Of a stretch of 64,000 bases of DNA, positions 46,395 through 57,600 are shown one piece after another. The DNA is taken from assembly GCA_033085395.1 (NCBI GenBank), contig JANQBS010000067.1:62001-126000 (forward strand). The letters are read 5' to 3'. Origin of the DNA: Xanthoparmelia taractica (taxonomy: Eukaryota > Ascomycota > Lecanoromycetes > Lecanorales > Parmeliaceae). The notes beneath the pieces are model-generated. The model was not told the origin of the DNA. It did no database searches and worked only from the letters and a program-made list of their open reading frames with translations. A program made the position numbers and the translations under genes. Within the stretch, counting starts at the first letter, position 1, and each line of letters begins with the position of its first letter.

Positions 46395-48200
46395 TCATGC
46401 TGGCCTCAAGGCGACTTTACAGCCGTTCGCATTCTCCGCCGTCAGTTGGACTTGCCCAGTCCACGCTCGCTCATCCCGGCTCTCAATGTCACAGAACTCT
46501 CACAACAGTCTCACTATCACGTACGATGCTTCTGTAAGAACTTTCGAACGCCCGGCACACCTGCATAGTTTTTTAATTTAGCATCTCATTTTGAAGAAAA
46601 CATCAGGTTTGTAAGACAGGCCTCAAAAAGGAGGACAATAAAAGGAGAGTCTTTGCTATCGAGGCAAAGCTTACGACTCATGACTGCGTGTGATTGGAGA
46701 ATGATGAAAGCGCAATAGACATACCCACGCGGTCCAGCGCCAAAGGGCAAGAATTCCCATGCTCCCGGCTTGAATGTGTCCAATCGATCTGGATCGAAGA
46801 CTTCCGCGCTGGGGGCCCATATAGAATGCAGACGATGAAGAACGTAGTAGCTAGTGTCGAACATGGTGCCCTTTGGCACGTAAATAGGGGAGTTGCCGTC
46901 AGGACCACCGCCTACAGGGAGTGTGGTGTCTGTAAGAGAAACCCGATTCATCTGAGGAAATACTGGATATAAGCGAAGAGCTAAAGGGCCATTCCATATC
47001 AGTCGCTTCTCTACTAACCTATATTGCTCGGGAGACTCACTCTCATTCAGGACATTGCGGAGGTACTTCATGTTTTGGAGGGTATCGAGAGTTATTTGGT
47101 GATCTCCGAGCAACAGAACCTCTCGCTGGAGTCGTTGCCACACAATTGGATTTCTTGAGAGCAGGAAGAAGACATTGCTTATCAGGACACTGGTGGTTTC
47201 CTGTGCTGCCGTCAGAGCTTGCAGGATCTAGTTGCGGAGTTCAGTCCTATCCACTGTTTATTCTACCATTCCATGTAGCAAGATGTGCTGTTGCCGGTGA
47301 TCCTTGAGTTCCCCACCAGTAGATTGCATCTTCTCTAGGTGCATACCCTCCTGGCGCCACTGTAAGGCTTTGTCAACATAATAGTCTGCAAAGCGATGCG
47401 TTATCTCACACGACCTTGGCCACTTGGAGTCCCGAAACAAGAATTTAAGTGGACCTAGTGCAATCCGAAATCCGGAACCGAACATAGCATAGTCGAAGGC
47501 TTCAAGAAAGCGCTGCGCTTCGGAAGGTGTTTTTCCAGAAAGTGAGTCAAAAGACTCGCCGAAGAGCAACAGGGTTGCGGTGTCGAGGTACTAACAGGAG
47601 ATTCAACAGATGGTCTTTCTTGACACCACTGCTATCCCGAGAACTCACAAGGTTGAAAAAAAGCGGTTGAAGATCCACTGTAGAACCATCCTTCGGGATA
47701 CGATCAATGATCAAAAGTAGATACCTTTCCAGCGTGGGTAAATCAGTCATGTTAGCTCTGTTGAAGCTAGGTTTGAGCAATGCTCTCGAATGCTCCCATA
47801 TTGGGCCATCTGTAGTAATGAAACCAACCCCGCAGAAAGGATCTTGAGCCGGGTGTCGAACAGGTTGCACGCCCTAGTCCTTGAATTTTGACACCCAGAT
47901 GGTCTGCAGATTCTCCGGTCGAATGGAGTTCACAACAAACGAGCCGAAGGACTTGGTCTCGAAAGTGCTACCATATTCATGGTAACGCCGGACAAGTTCG
48001 GGCAGATACTGATTCTCTTTGAACAATTTTCCAGTCTGGAAGAACAGATCGAGCCCGAAGAGAGGGTTTTTGTGGGGGTATTTCTTTGGTGGCTGGCACC
48101 CATTAGCACGAGCTAAATGTTGTCGGCGCTGTATTCTGGTTACATACCAGGCTACTGCAGTGGAAGCCCCAATGAAGAATATGGCGGGAAGATAGCCCAT
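46395..48200 (-). pseudogene. Cytochrome P450 (CYP52-like) with four in-frame stops
   Basis: One continuous P450 frame can be followed from ATG 48200 to an apparent original stop at 46395-46397, removing introns 47591-47648 (GTGAGT..GTTAG) and 46561-46734 (GTATGT..TGCAG). Family parts: N-terminal anchor LPAIFFIGASTAVAWYVTR, WEHSRALLKPSF, helix I TAAQETTSVL, a K helix region, and the heme loop FLPFGAGPRGCAG, formed only after the second splice and complete. In-frame stops: TAG 47874-47876 (before GVQPVRHPAQ), TAA 47258-47260, TAG 47228-47230 (before ILQALTAAQETT), and TGA 46500-46502 (after VIVRLL, 34 codons before the end). Splice sites and frame are otherwise kept. CYP52-like enzymes hydroxylate fatty acids or alkanes. 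No shift is needed, so decay looks recent or point-mutational. Confidence 0.85.
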
Positions 48201-48591
48201 TCCGAGTTTGATGATTCTGGACCTCAGAAAGGGTTATGCAACGAAAAGTTGCTACGAGACATTACTTTAGCAGTATTCTAAAGAGATTATTCTCGAGTCC
48301 GGACCGTGCAAGTATTTGTTGTAATCCAATTTGGTGATGGACCAAGAGAGATGATCTAGAAGGGTTCCTCCCAGCGCGGCCAAACCCCCACTCCGGTCAC
48401 CTAGCCCTAGCTCAATCCTAGGTGCCTGGAGTGGGGGTGAACCGTCTACGAAGTACAAGCGTTATTCTCTAGGGTCCGTGGGTCCCTTGTTAAGGCATGA
48501 CCTGTCATCCTACACATCAACCTCATCGTCCGCAGCTCTTGAACATTTGACTTGCAGCTATATGGGGTCAAGCTGTATAAGGTAGATAATC
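48201..48591. other. Divergent promoter region with hairpin
   Basis: Between the minus-strand P450 pseudogene and the plus-strand aminotransferase. Contains the inverted repeat listed separately and two similar TTATTCTC(G/T)AG stretches near 48273 and 48463. No gene. Confidence 0.6.
48385..48437. repeat. Two-tier inverted repeat (hairpin)
   Basis: Outer arms CCCCCACTCC (48385-48394) and GGAGTGGGGG (48428-48437) are perfectly complementary. Inside them CACCTAG (48398-48404) and CTAGGTG (48418-48424) also pair, leaving three unpaired bases per side and a 13-base loop CCCTAGCTCAATC. GGTTC/GAACC lie further out. It could form a cruciform, be a palindromic regulatory site, or be the end of a small transposon. 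Confidence 0.85.
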
Positions 48592-50131
48592 ATGACTATC
48601 GCTAAAGTTAAGCCTTTCGCGGTCGAGCAGGTAAGCTTATAAGCATTGTCTTTTGGGGTCTGATTTTCTGATTTTCTGGCTGTCCTACGTGTCCTTGCGA
48701 CTATCGGCCAGAGTGCAAAATGCTTCAGTCAGCAGCTGTTCGGTAGAGTATCTCAGTGTCATGCTTGATTCAATGTCATCTTCAGGTTCCAACCGCTAGC
48801 CCTTTGCAGTAGGAATGGTTCTGCAGCCGTCACCTGAGGTCTATCTGTTTGCACGAAAATTGCTTCCCGGAGACTAAAGTGTCTTGCTGCTAGCGTTCGC
48901 TCAATATAGTTTTATGCTTCCGAGCACGAGCTGATATTTCGCAACCCAGTGGATGGACCTGCATCAGACTCACGCTAAATACGACGTTGCAGAAACGTGC
49001 GCAGCCTCGATATCGCTTGATGATCTGAGAGGCCTCTCCGAGGACAAATCGAGCGAGATATGGTCCACATCGACCAAGCTTACTTATGCCGCCATACGTG
49101 GTTCTGAGAAACTACGCACAACCCTGGCGAATCGTTACTCCGCCAAGAAGCCATTCAAAGCAGATAATATCTTAATCACTCCTGGTGCAATTGCTGCAAA
49201 CATGACAGTTTTCTATGGCCTCGTTAGGAAAGGAGACCACGTGATATGCCAGTATCCTACCTATCAACAACTGTATGAAGTTCCTAAGAGTTTGGGAGCC
49301 GAGGTGGACTATTGGCGAGCAGAAGAATCAAGAAAGTGGCAGTTGGACATCGAAGAGCTGAAAACTCTGATACGTCCAAATACCAGAATGATCATCATCA
49401 ATAACCCGAACAACCCTTCTGGTGCCATTGTTCCTAAAGCGACCCTCGACTTGCTAATGGAAATTGCTGAGGAGCACGATATAACAGTCATGGCTGACGA
49501 AGTCTACCGCCCCCTTTTCCACTCCATCTCGCCTGAATCCCCAGACTTTCCCCCCTCTGTCCTCTCATTCGGGTACGCAAAGACAATCGCTACCGGCTCG
49601 CTTTCAAAGGCCTATAGCCTAGCAGGCATACGAGTGGGTTGGCTTGCATCTACAAGCCCTGAGATCATAGAAGCTTGCGCCCAAGCCAGGGATTATACAA
49701 CTATCAGCGTAAGCCAGCTTGATGACCATATAGCGGCATTTGCCTTGGATAACAGTTGTATACATTCGTTACTTTCCAGGAACATACAGCTCGCGAAGCG
49801 AAATCTGGAGATCTTAGAAAAATTCGTGGAAAGTCATCGATGGGCTTGCGAGTGGATAAAACCTGTAGCCGGGACGACTGCCTTCATCAAGATCACTCGT
49901 ATGGGATCGCCTGTGGACGATGTCGCATTATGCGAAAAGCTGATGGAGGATGTGAGTCTTATGCTGGTCCCAGGAAGTAGGTGCTTTGGGGACGGAAAGG
50001 ATTTCAAGGGTTTTGTACGAGTTGGCTTTTGTTGTGAAACGAGTGTCCTCGAAGAAGGATTGGAGCAGATGAGTTTATTTATGAAGAATGGATACCGCAT
50101 TGTGCCACTAGCGGATGAGGGGGCGGCATGA
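48592..50131 (+). CDS. Class I/II PLP aminotransferase
   Basis: Exons 48592-48630 and 48950-50131, intron 319 nt (GTAAGC..CCCAG, phase 0), 406 aa. The first exon gives MTIAKVKPFAVEQ, joining to WMDLHQTHAKYDVAETCAAS as in homologues. Motifs: TPGAIAANMTVFYGL, INNPNNPSGAIVP (about 165-171), ADEVYRPLF, PLP lysine in TGSLSKAYSLAGIRVGW (Lys about 233), and the C-terminal GFVRVGFC with the substrate-binding Arg. All key residues are present. The fold-type I enzyme transfers amino groups between amino acids and 2-oxo acids; whether the substrate is aspartate, alanine or a special one is not clear. It is divergent from the P450 pseudogene, but no biosynthetic cluster is evident. The first intron is long for this window. 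Confidence 0.88.
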
Positions 50132-50609
50132 TATGCGAGCTTCAAGACTTTGCTGTATATACTCGGAGATATTCTGGACATGTGGTTCTACCAAGCTTCA
50201 ACACAGGAGAACAATGAGGGCCCTGCTTCGAAATCTTGTGTGTTTGTGAGAGAAGTAGGTAGTAGATTAAGGTAGTGAGAGACGCTAAAACGCGGTGCCC
50301 TAAAAGTCGTAGTGGTTTTTGAGAATAGGCAGATCATGGAGCATTACAGACCGCAGCCAGAAAACAAGGTACCTACCTAACGGTTCTCGAAACTACACTC
50401 CTGTCATACTTGCAGCACCTCTCAAAGCAAGATCAGTACGACTATACAACACAACATTCCCTCTAACAAGGCAAGCTCCTCTGCTTGTGGCAACGTCCCA
50501 CAGGCAGACTTATCGGCCCTAACATACCGATTCGAAGCTTTTACGTTCTCGGATACCCAGCGCCGCTAGCACCTGGATACCTTATACTGAGTGGCAAGGC
50601 GCATCCCAA
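50132..50609. other. Intergenic spacer
   Basis: Contains the 3' end of the aminotransferase and the ERV14 promoter. No other feature seen. Confidence 0.5.
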
Positions 50610-50612
50610 ATG

Positions 50613-51223
50613 ATGTCGGGTGAAGCATGGCTGTACCTTCTAGCGGTACTAATAAATGCCGTGAACCTGTTCCTACAAGTTTTCTTCACAATCATGTATA
50701 GCGATCTGGAATGGTAAGCAATACCTCTGTCCTAGCTCGAGCAGGCTGCGCTCAGGCTACATGATGACTGTTTACTGACTACTGTCTAGTGACTACATCA
50801 ACCCTATCGACCTGTGCAACCGCCTGAATACCTACATTGTGCCCGAAGCGGCAGTACACGCCTTCCTTACCACCCTGTTTCTCATCAACGGCTATTGGAT
50901 AGCTCTGGTCCTCAACCTGCCATTACTCGCATACAATGCAAAAAAGTGAGCGTTGTTGGACCGCGCTCAGAAGGATAGAGCTGACCGAAAACCAGGATCT
51001 ATGACAATCAACATCTTCTAGACGCGACGGAGATATTTCGAAAGCTCAACGTCCATAAGAAGGTATGAGGGTGTCTTCTCTGGGCGTTTCCTGCGCCTCA
51101 TGAGAAAAACGTGGGCTAATATCGGACCAGGAATCGTTCATTAAGCTTGGCTTCCATCTGATTATGTTCTTCTTCTACCTCTACAGCATGATAGTGGCAT
51201 TGATAAGGGACGAATCGCATTGA
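50613..51223 (+). CDS. erv14: ERV14/cornichon COPII cargo receptor
   Basis: Four exons: 50613-50713, 50790-50945, 50996-51062 and 51131-51223, 138 aa, the same length as yeast Erv14. Donors GTAAGC, GTGAGC and GTATGA, acceptors CTAG, CCAG and CCAG; each join restores the family sequence: YSDLE|CDYINPIDLCN, LAYNAKK|IYDNQHLLDATE, NVHKK|ESFIKLGFHL. Three or four hydrophobic segments (GEAWLYLLAVLINAVNLFLQ, HAFLTTLFLINGYWIALVLN, FHLIMFFFYLYSMIVAL). Cornichon proteins bind transmembrane cargo in the ER and load it into COPII vesicles. Two adjacent ATG codons exist (50610 and 50613); the second gives MSGEAWLYLL, as in homologues. Small internal exons explain why it is easily missed. Confidence 0.95.
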
Positions 51224-51718
51224 CTCAAAGAGAAGGCACATCGGAGCATGCGGGAAGGTGGTTAATAGCGGCAGCGGCTCATCTGTGTTTTGCATAAACG
51301 CATGAAGGTGGTCGCGTGCTCAAAGGTTTTGCAGTATTGCAGCTTCCTGAAAGCGGGTTGAGTAAATGAGAGGTGAGATGATGGAGCTCTTGTACAGCAG
51401 GAGAATCTTGGAATCGTCACTTTGTGTGAAATCTTATTTGTAATGATGGATACCCAGTGTATTTCATAAGAGAGAATTAAGACGATAATTGTCAGCTCTT
51501 GTTATAGTCTCATCGTACATGGATGTCACCTGTTATATCTTTCTCTCGAAGAAATGCCAGTTGCTAGGCATCACATTCGAATCAAGTTGGATACCCCTTA
51601 ATCCCCACTATATCAAGCGGCTAAACTCCGGCATATTGTAGTGGTTAATGGTGAGCCAGGTTGCTGCAACAGATCTATTCCAGACCTTCCCTTTCACAAT
51701 TGTCTCAAACTCCAAGTC
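51224..51718. other. Intergenic spacer
   Basis: About 0.5 kb between ERV14 and PRP17, both plus strand. Nothing supported. Confidence 0.5.
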
Positions 51719-53523
51719 ATGGCTCTTCTTGGCGCAGACTATGCCTCCAGCGACGAGGAGCCCTCTCCTCCAAGGCAAGAAACGCGAAAGACCGTCGCAA
51801 GCACGATAGTCGCTGCCCCAGAAGTCTCACTAGATGTTTGGTCTTACAATCTCCCAGATTTTAGCTATGATGTTAACATCGTGCAGGATCCCATGCGACT
51901 TCAGATGATGCTGGCTAAGCCCACCGATACCGCCCTCACATACAACGTTCCCTACGCAGATCTTGCACGCCCGTTTCAAGGCCCTACGAATCCGTTTAAA
52001 ACTACGGAAGGAAATGCTCTGAAAAGGAAAAACGTTCTCACAGGCTATGCTGAAGAAGCTGCTATCAGTGATGCCACATTCACAAATCAGCACCGCACTT
52101 TCCAGTCTCTAGGATATGCACAGGAGCCTAATGCAACTGGAGCTCTGGTGGGGGATTTAGAAAGCGCAGAAAAGTATGGAGGGAGAGACGTTGTCCAAAT
52201 GAAACCTTCGAGAGCAAAGCGGCAAAGACAAACCAAAGGAGACCCCAGCATAGTTGACGGAGAGGGACGATATCTGGGACCTTGGGCGAAATATCAAGAG
52301 GAGGTCCAATACGATGATAACGTTGCCCTAATTGAGGAGGAGCTGGCAAGTGATGAGGAATACGTAGACGAGTCGGTCGCTCCGGTGAACATGGCGCCTA
52401 TGAACAAGGCTGCTACGGACTACCAGGATGATCGCTCGAATCAAGAGACCACGGAATTCCATGGAACATCGCTGGTCGATTACCAGGGACGTTCATACAT
52501 GCATGCTCCAAGGGATATTGATATCGACCTGTACAAGGAACAAGGGCTCGAGAGAACTTTTCACCCGAAGTACGTCCCTTTCTATGATGCTCGTTCCGAC
52601 AGTGGTACTAATCGGCATCCAGGAAGCTTATACATACTTGGAAGCATGGCATAAAACCGATCAACGCTCTTCGATTCATTCCTTCCACAAATCATCTGCT
52701 CCTGTCTGCCTCTGCGGATGCCAAGATAAAGATCTTCGACGTTTACCGCGACCGCGAGCTTCTTCGAACCTACAGCGGCCATTCAAAGTCCGTATCGGAC
52801 GCCAATTTCAACCCTACTGGCACACAGTTCATCAGTGGCTCATACGATCGCTTTATGAAAATCTGGGACACAGAAACTGGCGCGTGCATTTCCCGTTTCA
52901 AGACCGGTGCAATACCCCACTGTATCAAATTTAACCCTTCATCGCCGCATGAATTTTTAGCCGGCATGTCGGACAAGAAGATAGTTCAGTACGACACACG
53001 CTCCGGCGAGATGACTCAAGAGTATGACCACCACCTTGGGCCTATCAACACCATTACCTTCGTTGACGAAGACCGCCGCTTCATTACTACCTCTGACGAC
53101 AAGTCCTTGAGAGCATGGGAACTCAACATCCCTGTCCCCATCAAGTTCATCGCTGAACCTCACATGTTCGCCCTTACAGCCGCAGCCCCTCATCCATCAG
53201 GGAAATCTGTCTGCTTCCAAAGCGGTGACAATAAGATTGTCGTATACGCTGCTACTGACCGCTTCCGCCAAAACCGTAAGAAGGAGTTCCGTGGCCATAA
53301 CACCAGTGGATATGCAATAGACATAGATCTTAGCGCCAGTGGCGACTGGGTTTCCAGTGGAGATAGTGGAGGTTGGGTGTGCTTTTGGGATTATAAGACT
53401 TGCAAGATGCATCATAAGATTCGAGCCGGGGAAGGGGCGATTACGTGTGTGCAGTGGAATAGGCAGACGACGAGTCGAGTGGCGACAGCGGGGCTGGAAG
53501 GGGTTATCAAGTACTGGGATTGA
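51719..53523 (+). CDS. prp17: Pre-mRNA splicing factor PRP17/CDC40
   Basis: Exons 51719-52569 and 52623-53523 (53-nt intron GTACGT..TCCAG, phase 2), 583 aa. The join gives LERTFHPK|KLIHTWKHGIKPINALRF, the family hinge into the WD40 domain. The N-terminal half has MALLGADYASSDEE and the conserved PWAKYQEE and EFHGTSLVDYQGRSYMH. The C-terminal half is a WD40 propeller: LLSASADAKIKIFDVYRDRE, TYSGHSKSVSDANFN, FISGSYDRFMKIWDTETG, TTSDDKSLRAWEL and ATAGLEGVIKYWD. PRP17 acts in the second catalytic step of splicing and links to the cell cycle in yeast. The start is chosen at the first ATG preceding the conserved GADYASSDEE. Intact. Confidence 0.95.
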
Positions 53524-54626
53524 AGGACTGGTTGATGAGGACAATCCTAAGGTACTCACTTAAACAGACCATCGACGTATGCCTGCCCTCCGTAATTCTC
53601 TAATCACGCGCTGCTTGCCTCGCTCTCGTCCCAGTCCACGTTTGAGGACTCGGATTGCCAACCTCGGAGGTTCAGAAGATTGGGTAGACGAAAAGTGCGG
53701 TTCGAACTAGACCAGCAAAGAAGGAGAATGCGTGGGTTAAACTCATACTATCTCACCAAGCTTTGAAGGTTCTTGCTTTATGGACTGCAGCCTTGTGAAC
53801 TGGAAAGATCTGTACTTTACCAAGAGCCATGACAGGTACCAACGTTAAAAGTTTCACTCAACACACCTGTATTCCGCCTCCACCGACTCCTCCAACGCGA
53901 GATGCTCATTGGGGTATTTATGTTATTGTCGAGCCAAGGGCAACCCACCAAGCAGAGCAGATAGAACTTGAATCTAAGAAAGTAGCATTTATTTCTTACT
54001 TGTCTCCGGACCTCAGCGATTCGACGTATCAACGTAGCGTGCGCCATCTTAAAGCACCTGGAGCACAGACTGGATGGCCCAGATGATGGCATATAGTAGT
54101 AACCTCTGGCACGATAATACATAGTGCTTGTCAACCATAAAGATCAAATCTTCACAATGCTTTATTTATGTGGAGACGAGCATAAGCAAATCCGGAACTA
54201 CGAGAAATCTTTTTTTACGCAGTCAGTCCATACGACAAGCACTCACGTTAAAAGCTCGAGAGTAGCAGCAGTAACACTTAGGGGATTATGACCCGTTTTT
54301 ATTCGCGATACACGGTTAGCTAGAAAGTAATTCAGTGTCTGAGGGTGCCAACAACAATCTTGTCCTTTATTGACTTCGTAATCGTGATTGGAGATCATCC
54401 GCCTCAAGCGTTAAGCGCAGGATAACGGACACTAATGCATAACGTTCAGCCCTATCAAATTTATACTTTTCTTACATTCGTTTTGCTCCATGTCCGGGCC
54501 CACTGTCTCTATCCCTTTCCATCAATAGGTGCCCATCTTGACAATATGATGGTTCATAAGGTACTAGGCTTCGATTTGTATCATTAAAATCGTTCAAGAT
54601 TACGATCTTCATAGGACTCGGCAAAT
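53524..54626. other. Intergenic region
   Basis: About 1.1 kb. A plus-strand 85-codon frame at 53829-54086 starts with ATG but has no recognisable motif or homologue known to me. Nothing else. Confidence 0.45.
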
Positions 54627-57600
54627 ATGGCAAGCTCAAATTCAAGCTGGGCGCCGCCTTCACTTGCCCGCTATCGGCCTGCTATTCTAGCTTTGACAGC
54701 ACTTGCCGCTGGATGTACCATTTACTATATCCATGAGCAGATATGGTCTTCATCGCCGGCACCGAAAGCCTCGCTGCAACGCTCAAATGCGCGTAGGCAA
54801 CGACATCGTCCACCACGCCGAAGACCAAGCGCTGGTGTCTCTGAGTCTTTAATGCCTGGGAGTACCGAGAGATCGAGATACGTACCGGACGTTCCCTGGG
54901 GCACCGTGCCCGTATCTCTGGATTTTCTTGTAGATGCGGCTGTGGAAGAGGAGACTTTCGGCGATTACGTATTTCTCTCCTCATCCAACATCATCGTTAT
55001 GCCATTACGTCGTCGATTACCTTTGGAGCAGAACATTCGAGAGGTCGCTGGTGGTGCTGCTAGCGATGAGGAGGCATCGACGATCAGAAGAGAGCTAGAA
55101 GAAGCTTTCCTGTGTTTCTATTTCTGGAAGCATATTGCACCAAGTCCTATCACAGACGAACAGCGAGGCGTGATCGTCACTCAACTCCAAGAAAATGGAG
55201 GCTTCTCGGCCGAGAATGTCACTAATGTCTTGCAATGGCACCAAGCTGGGACACTTACTGAACGTATTCAGCGATGGGAGCGGCTTTTTGAATCTAGACG
55301 TAGAGGCGATTCTGATGAAGGGCAGTCCCATCAGCAGGATCCCATCATCGGTGACTTGGCTTCGGAAATGCAAGCTCTCGAAGGACGGGAGACCGTGGCA
55401 GACATTGACAGCGAACATTCCTGGCGTGAGGAAAGTGGGACCATCGACGGCCAAGATGACAGCAAAGAAGGTCAAAATTTGGGCAACCTTCTCTGGCGAA
55501 TAGCTGAGGAGCAAGCACGTAAAGAAAGCTACGTCCATCGTGGAGTCACCTGCAACAGCTGCAATGCCATGCCTATTAAGGGCATACGGTATCGTTGCTC
55601 CAACTGTGTAGACTTCGACCTGTGCGAGCAATGCGAAGCTCTGCAGACACACCCAAAGACCCATCTCTTTTACAAAGTCCGGATCCCAGCGCCTTTTCTT
55701 GGCAATTCAAGGCAGCCTCAACCCGTTTGGTATCCTGGCAGACCAACCACCGTGACTCACAGCATTCCCAAAGAGGTCATGGAAAAGATCAAAAAGGATA
55801 CTGACTATCAAGCTGTGGAAATCGAGGCTCTCTGGGAACAATTTAGATGTCTGGCAGCGACTGAGTGGGACGACGACCCTAGTGAATACAACCTGGCAAT
55901 TGACAGAAGAACCTTTGACAAGTGCTTCGTACCAAATACGTCAACGCGCCCTCCGCCCCCAAATTTGATTTACGACCGCGCCTTCTCTTTCTACGATATG
56001 GACAATGATGGATTGATCGGATTCCGAGAATTCATCGATGGACGTGCGGCTCTGACTAAGAGAAACCCCGATGAACGCTGGAAACGAATCTTCAAAAGCT
56101 ACGATATCAACAATGACGGCTTTGTCGACCGTAGAGACTTTCTGCGAATGTTCAGAGCATACTATGCGCTTACCAAAGAGCTCACGCTCGATATGATTAA
56201 TGGAATGGAAGACGACGTCTCCGAAAATGGAGCGAGGGATATCATCCTTGGTAGTCAGCCCATAAGCTCCGCATTTTCTGGCACTATTCCACCGGGTGAG
56301 CGTTTGAGAACAGATGAGGGTAAAAGGCGAGATGAGCATGGCGACTATCAGATTTACGACGATATTGGGGGGGCTGTTGATGATAGAGATCATGATGTGG
56401 CGAATCCCGATGAAGTACTCGCTGATTCTATCGAAGCGGCCAGGTTTGGGCACGTCCAACGGAAGGGAATCATTGGGCCATGGGTTGGAGATGTCATCAA
56501 GAACGATAATTGGCCTCCTGGGGCCATTACCCGTGCTGACCTCCACAAGGTCTTTCCGCATTTGAAAGAGCTCAAAGAAGTAACTAGCGTCCAGGATCAA
56601 GACGCCATTCGACGCGCCGCTCATGAGAGAGTCGCGAGAGAGCACCAAGAACGCCAATTCGTCCGACGTATTGCCGTTCGCAACAGGAAACAGAGGCAGT
56701 CTTTCTATATTGACGATGGAGGCGCTGCTAAAGAAGAAAAACAGCCTGAATCCGAAAACGAAGGCACTGCTACTTCACTGCGCAAGAATGATAAGTCACG
56801 AAAGGACGATCTCGGACGTGTCTTAGGATCTAGCAAAGCCGATGAGTTCCGTATGCGTTTAGTAGAATGCATCAAGGCTATGGATTGGCCACTGGAGTCT
56901 CCAGAAAAGTTGATGAATGATGTCTTTCAGATGATCTTCAACGGGTGGGGTGGTAGAGAAATCGCCGAAGACTTGTCTGGATACGGATCGCTTCAGCATG
57001 ATGCGATTGACTTTGTTGCAACATTTGACTCGCTCATCAGTCTCATTGGCGACGCGATCAGAGTCCCGGATCCCCAAGAATCGGCAGACGAGCAACGCAA
57101 GTCTCTTCCGTCGTCGTCTTCACGTCGGTCGCGCTCGTCATCAAAGGTCCGCTTTCGGGACGACGTAGGCACTGATGATGAACACGAATCTCGATCCAGA
57201 GCAACTTCAATATCGTCACGTAGTATTCCCGTCAACGAGCGTTGGGGCGGTTTTGTACCCGAGCCTGAGAAAGACGTTGGTCGGGAGGTGCTCTACCAAG
57301 TCACACAAGAAGCACTCAATGAGCTGCTTGATCCGGTCTTCAGATTGGGAGAAGATCTAGCGCTTGAGGCGGTCCGTACGAGGCGCATGAGACATCGGCA
57401 CCGGGCAGCAATTATCGCCTCTGTGAAGGACCCTAGGACGATCAAAAGGCATCTGGATGTCTACCAGAAGCGATGGCGAATCCAACAACAAAATTTAGAA
57501 TCGGGCTATCTGGGCACCCAGGAGAGTGGAGAGGCATTCGGCGCTAGCGAATTCTTCTTTTTCATGTCCCAAACAGAAGCAGGCGAATTAGACAGTAAAA

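Noticed and set aside
41741..50131. ABC transporter, P450 and aminotransferase as a secondary-metabolite cluster
   Set aside because: There is no backbone synthase, regulator or other tailoring enzyme, and the ABC transporter resembles the conserved ADP1 type. Adjacency alone is not enough.
53829..54086. 85-codon plus-strand ORF with ATG start
   Set aside because: No recognisable motif, no conserved context, and short length in a 1.1-kb spacer make chance as likely as coding.
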